A DNA stretch of 34,050 nucleotides from CAYQTL01 sp964420405 (GTDB lineage: Bacteria > Acidobacteriota > Thermoanaerobaculia > Thermoanaerobaculales > Sulfomarinibacteraceae), in contig CAYQTL010000052.1 in NCBI GenBank assembly GCA_964420405.1, forward strand, positions 1 through 34,050. Direction: 5' to 3'. Of this stretch, positions 30,445 through 34,050 are shown in pieces (position 1 is the stretch's first letter; every line of letters begins with the position of its first letter). The notes below the pieces were generated by a model. The model searched no databases and was not told where the DNA came from. It saw nothing but the letters and a program-made list of their open reading frames with translations. Position numbers and translations under genes: made by a program.

Positions 30445-32225
30445 CCGCCCCCTCCAGCCGCGACCAGCGCGGCATAGGGGCCGCCGCCGGACACCAGCTC
30501 GTCGTGCCGTCCGGCGGCGACCACCCGGCCGCGGTCGAGCATGACCACGCGGTCGGCACCGCGGGCGGTGGCGAGCCGGTGGGCGATCACGAGCACCGTC
30601 CTGCGGCCGGCGAGTGCCGCGACGGTCCGGTCGAGCGCGTCGGCGGCGTCGGGGTCGAGACCCTCGGCGGCCTCGTCGAGCACGACCACGGGTGCGTCGG
30701 CGAGCAGCGCGCGGGCCAGCGCGACCCGTCGTGCCTCGCCGCCGCTCAGCCGGACCGCCCGCTCGCCGACCGGTGTGTCGAGGCCGTCGGGGAGCTCCGC
30801 GAGCACGCCGTCGAGCCCCGCCGCCGAGCACGCCGCCACCAGATCGTCGTCGGACGCGGCGGGCCGCGCGACCCGCAGGTTGGCCGCGAGGGTGCCCTCC
30901 AGGAGCACGGGCGACTGGGGAACCCACGCGAAGGCACCCCGCCAGTCGTCGGGGCCGATCCTCGGGGCCGGCAGCCGGTCGGCGAGCAGACGGCCGGCCG
31001 CCGGCTCCACGAGCCGCAGCAGCACCGCCGCGACGGTGCTCTTGCCGGCACCGCTCGGCCCGACGAGCGCGACAGTCTCGCCCGGCGCGAGCTCGAGGTC
31101 GAGCGCGTCGAGCGCCGTGACCGGCGGATCTCCCGGTGTCCGACCGGGCCAGCGGACGGTGACGCCCTGCAGCCGGATCGTCGGCCGCTCCGGCATGGAA
31201 GCATCCGGGGGTGTGGCGGCGGCGTGCGGAGCGGGGACCGCGAGCAGGTGGCGGATCCGGCCAGCGGCGGCGGTCGCGGTGGCGCCGGCGTGGAACGCGG
31301 CGCCCGCCCGTCGCAGGGGCAGGAAGAACTCCGGCGCCAGCAGCAGTACCAGCAGCCCGGCCTCCAGCTCGAGCCGGCCGGACAGCAAGCGCAGGCCAAC
31401 GGCGACGGCGACGAGCGCCGTCGACAGGGTCGCGATCAGCTCCAGCGCCGCACCCGACAGGAACGCGACCCGCAGCACCGCGATCGTCTCGCGGCGCAGC
31501 TGGCGCGTCAGCTCGCGAACGCGGTCCACCGGAGTGCGGGAGCGTCCGAGCAGGACGAGCGCGTCGAGCCCCTGGATGAGATCGAGTGCGGCGGCGCCGA
31601 GGCGACCGAGGGACCGCCACCGGCGGCCCGCCTCGACCGCGGCCCAGCGGCCGAGAAGCCAGGTGAACAGAGGGATCAGCGGCGCGGTGCCGACCAGGAT
31701 GAGCGCGCCGAGGGGGTCGCGGGAGAGAGCTGCCACCGCCACCACCGGCGGGACGGCGGCGGCGAGGGCCACCTGGGGCAGGGCGCGGGCGAGGTACTCG
31801 TCGAGGGCGTCGACGCCTTCGACCGCCACCGCCGCCAGCTCGCCCGCCTGCTCGCGTCCGGCGAGCGCCGGGCCGACCGCGGCGAGATGCGCGAGCAGCC
31901 GGGCACGCAGCCGCTCGCGGATCCGCGCCGACGCGACCGCCGCCGTCCGGTCCGACAGCCACGACAGCGCGGCTCGGGCCACGACCGCGGCGAGGCCGAC
32001 GACGATCACCGGCTCCAGCTGCGCGAGCCCCGCGCCCTCGAGGTGGGCCCGCGACAGGGCGCGGGCAAGCGCGCCGGCCGTGACGACCGCGGCGACGGCC
32101 GCCGCGATCCCCAGCGAGATCGCGGCGCCGAGCCGGAGCGCCTCCTGGCGGGCGAGGGACCGCAGCCAGCGGGCCTCGCCGCCGCCGGGGGCGGCGGCCG
32201 TCGGGATCCGGCGTCCGGCCGTCAT
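30441..32225 (-). CDS. cydD: ABC exporter subunit CydD
   Basis: A 594-residue partner of CydC. The membrane domain has helices at ~32-55 and 70-90 and a LEAGLLVLLLAPEFFLPLRR segment typical of CydD. The ATPase domain has Walker A GPSGAGKST (389-397), signature LSGGEARR (493-500), Walker B VVVLDE (513-518) and H-loop His549. The Walker B is followed by AAEGLD instead of PTxxLD, a common CydD variation. ATG 32225 is 6 nt downstream of TACTCT and has no Shine-Dalgarno. First gene of the cydDC operon, divergent from the thioesterase gene by 41 bp. Confidence 0.9.
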   Translation of the reverse strand: MTAGRRIPTAAAPGGGEARWLRSLARQEALRLGAAISLGIAAAVAAVVTAGALARALSRAHLEGAGLAQLEPVIVVGLAAVVARAALSWLSDRTAAVASARIRERLRARLLAHLAAVGPALAGREQAGELAAVAVEGVDALDEYLARALPQVALAAAVPPVVAVAALSRDPLGALILVGTAPLIPLFTWLLGRWAAVEAGRRWRSLGRLGAAALDLIQGLDALVLLGRSRTPVDRVRELTRQLRRETIAVLRVAFLSGAALELIATLSTALVAVAVGLRLLSGRLELEAGLLVLLLAPEFFLPLRRAGAAFHAGATATAAAGRIRHLLAVPAPHAAATPPDASMPERPTIRLQGVTVRWPGRTPGDPPVTALDALDLELAPGETVALVGPSGAGKSTVAAVLLRLVEPAAGRLLADRLPAPRIGPDDWRGAFAWVPQSPVLLEGTLAANLRVARPAASDDDLVAACSAAGLDGVLAELPDGLDTPVGERAVRLSGGEARRVALARALLADAPVVVLDEAAEGLDPDAADALDRTVAALAGRRTVLVIAHRLATARGADRVVMLDRGRVVAAGRHDELVSGGGPYAALVAAGGGG

Positions 32226-32266
32226 CGGCGCAGAGTAGCCGAACCGGCTGGCGTAGAATCGCCGCC
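32226..32266. promoter_or_regulatory. Compact 41-bp divergent promoter, cydDC / thioesterase
   Basis: Minus-strand TACTCT (32237-32232) is 6 nt before the cydD ATG. Plus-strand TAGAAT (32254-32259) is 7 nt before the thioesterase ATG. The two -10 boxes are only 16 bp apart, so the -35 regions would overlap the opposite promoter. RNA polymerase could hardly occupy both at once, implying mutually exclusive firing. Confidence 0.55.
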
Positions 32267-32704
32267 ATGGCACGCATCGACATCCCGTTCGACGGCCCGG
32301 TGTTGTTCCGGCATCCGATCGAGGTCCGCGTCTCGGACCTGAACTACGGCAACCATCTCGGCCACGACTCCCTCGTGAGTCTGCTGCACGAGGCGCGGGT
32401 GCGGTACCTCGACAGCCTCGGCATGCACGAGTCCGATGTCGACGGTACGGCGATGGTGATCGCGGCGCTGGCGGTGCGCTACCGGGCCGAGGCGCGCCTC
32501 GGCGAGCGGCTGTCGGTCGAGATCGCCGCCGGCGACCTGTCGTCGCGGATGGTCGAGCTGTGCTACCGCGTCCGTTCCCTCGACCACGACCGTGTCGTCG
32601 CGGACGCCTCCACCGCGCTGGTGTGCGTCGATCCCGCCGCCGGCCGCGCGGTCAGCGTCCCCGCGCGCCTCCACGACGCCCTCACCGGCCGCGCCGAGGT
32701 GTAG
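32267..32704 (+). CDS. Hotdog-fold acyl-CoA thioesterase
   Basis: A 145-residue protein of the 4-hydroxybenzoyl-CoA thioesterase type. VRVSDLNYGNHLGHDSLVSLLHEARVRYL (about 21-49) contains the DxxxxGHxxH-like catalytic helix entrance, here with Asp24 and Asn27 followed by GNHLGHD. A beta strand VRYRAEARLGERLSVEI follows. It probably hydrolyses a short or aromatic acyl-CoA; the substrate is unknown. ATG 32267 has no Shine-Dalgarno but has TAGAAT 7 nt upstream. It is divergent from cydDC. Confidence 0.85.
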   Translation: MARIDIPFDGPVLFRHPIEVRVSDLNYGNHLGHDSLVSLLHEARVRYLDSLGMHESDVDGTAMVIAALAVRYRAEARLGERLSVEIAAGDLSSRMVELCYRVRSLDHDRVVADASTALVCVDPAAGRAVSVPARLHDALTGRAEV

Positions 32705-32959
32705 ACCGCGGGCTGGCGTTCCGGAGCTCCGGGGCGCCCGGCGGAGACACAGGGCCAGCGGCAGCGACAGCGTCAGCGGCAGGAGCTGCGGCAGGGCCAG
32801 CGGCAGCCTGTCGGCGACCGCGGTCGCCTGTTCCCGCGTCCGTGTCCGTGCCCGATGCGGTGTCAGCGGCAGGGCCAGCGGCGAGCGGGGCGACGGGACC
32901 GGCCGGGATCACCGCCTCCGGGAGGTAGATGGGGTGTGACGGCACGGCCCCCCGGCAGC
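32705..32959. other. Intergenic region with degenerate AGCGGC-type hexamer repeats
   Basis: 255 bp between convergent genes. From ~32745 to ~32800 and again at ~32865-32885 the sequence is built of period-6 variants such as GGCAGC, GACAGC, GTCAGC, GGCAGG and GCCAGC. This resembles, on the opposite strand, the CTGTCG/CTGACC stretch at ~21768-21830. No gene is supported. Confidence 0.6.

Positions 32960-34050
<1,091 letters not shown>

Noticed and set aside
28693..32283. A single 1196-residue CydCD fusion read from one open frame
   Set aside because: Only the C-terminal half reads as a transporter (CydC); the N-terminal half in that frame is an Arg/Pro/Gly-rich shadow of cydD, which is in another frame. 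The two genes overlap as ATGA instead of being fused.

Overview
The window is a dense, very GC-rich bacterial chromosome segment with almost exclusively G/C third codon positions. It carries no phage, plasmid, transposase, rRNA or tRNA gene that I can recognise. Gene content points to an Acidobacteriota-like bacterium. The evidence is a VWFA-related secreted protein paired with a small conserved protein, a Ser/Thr kinase fused to TPRs, an FHA-AAA+-Fis regulator with an altered GAFTGA loop, and intergenic period-6 GATC arrays. This placement is an inference from gene style, not a phylogenetic result.

Layout. 0.2-1.6 kb: overlapping SatD-like and DUF3307 membrane genes (minus). 1.7-2.5 kb: a decayed lipoprotein esterase. 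2.6-4.4 kb: an exported subtilisin-like protease (minus). 4.6-8.2 kb: a small DUF5619/AF1514-like protein, a long ICL2-type isocitrate lyase and a secreted Cys-rich protein (plus). 8.3-11.6 kb: an FHA-AAA+-Fis regulator divergent from an exported serine beta-lactamase-fold hydrolase. 11.8-13.4 kb: an Fe-S PD-(D/E)XK nuclease overlapping a DUF4336 gene (minus). 13.5-18.6 kb: a TPR-like protein, NIF3, a BMP/PnrA-type lipoprotein, DUF480/YceH and DUF924. 18.7-21.6 kb: a DnaC-like AAA+ loader overlapping a SpoIID/SPOR lipoprotein. 22-23.6 kb: acyl-CoA dehydrogenase and methylmalonyl-CoA epimerase. 24-26 kb: the small protein/VWA pair and a small acidic protein. 26.1-32.2 kb: kinase-TPR and cydDC (minus). 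32.3-34 kb: a hotdog thioesterase and the C-terminal part of EttA, cut by the window end.

How the genes fit together. Isocitrate lyase, acyl-CoA dehydrogenase and methylmalonyl-CoA epimerase suggest growth on fatty or branched-chain acids, with glyoxylate and propionate/methylmalonate routes. CydDC implies a cytochrome bd oxidase elsewhere in the genome. Several exported enzymes and lipoproteins indicate an active cell envelope and a degradative lifestyle.

The most unusual signals are not protein families. First, many genes have a TAnnnT -10 hexamer 6-9 nt, most often exactly 6 nt, upstream of the start codon with no Shine-Dalgarno, which predicts extensive leaderless transcription. Genes in operons or with 5' leaders have Shine-Dalgarno sequences instead. 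Second, intergenic regions carry arrays of degenerate hexamers (CCCGAT/GGGATC and relatives) that place GATC every 6 bp, plus octamer YTYCACAC arrays. Third, two diverged copies of a ~155-bp intergenic element lie 12 kb apart in inverted orientation.
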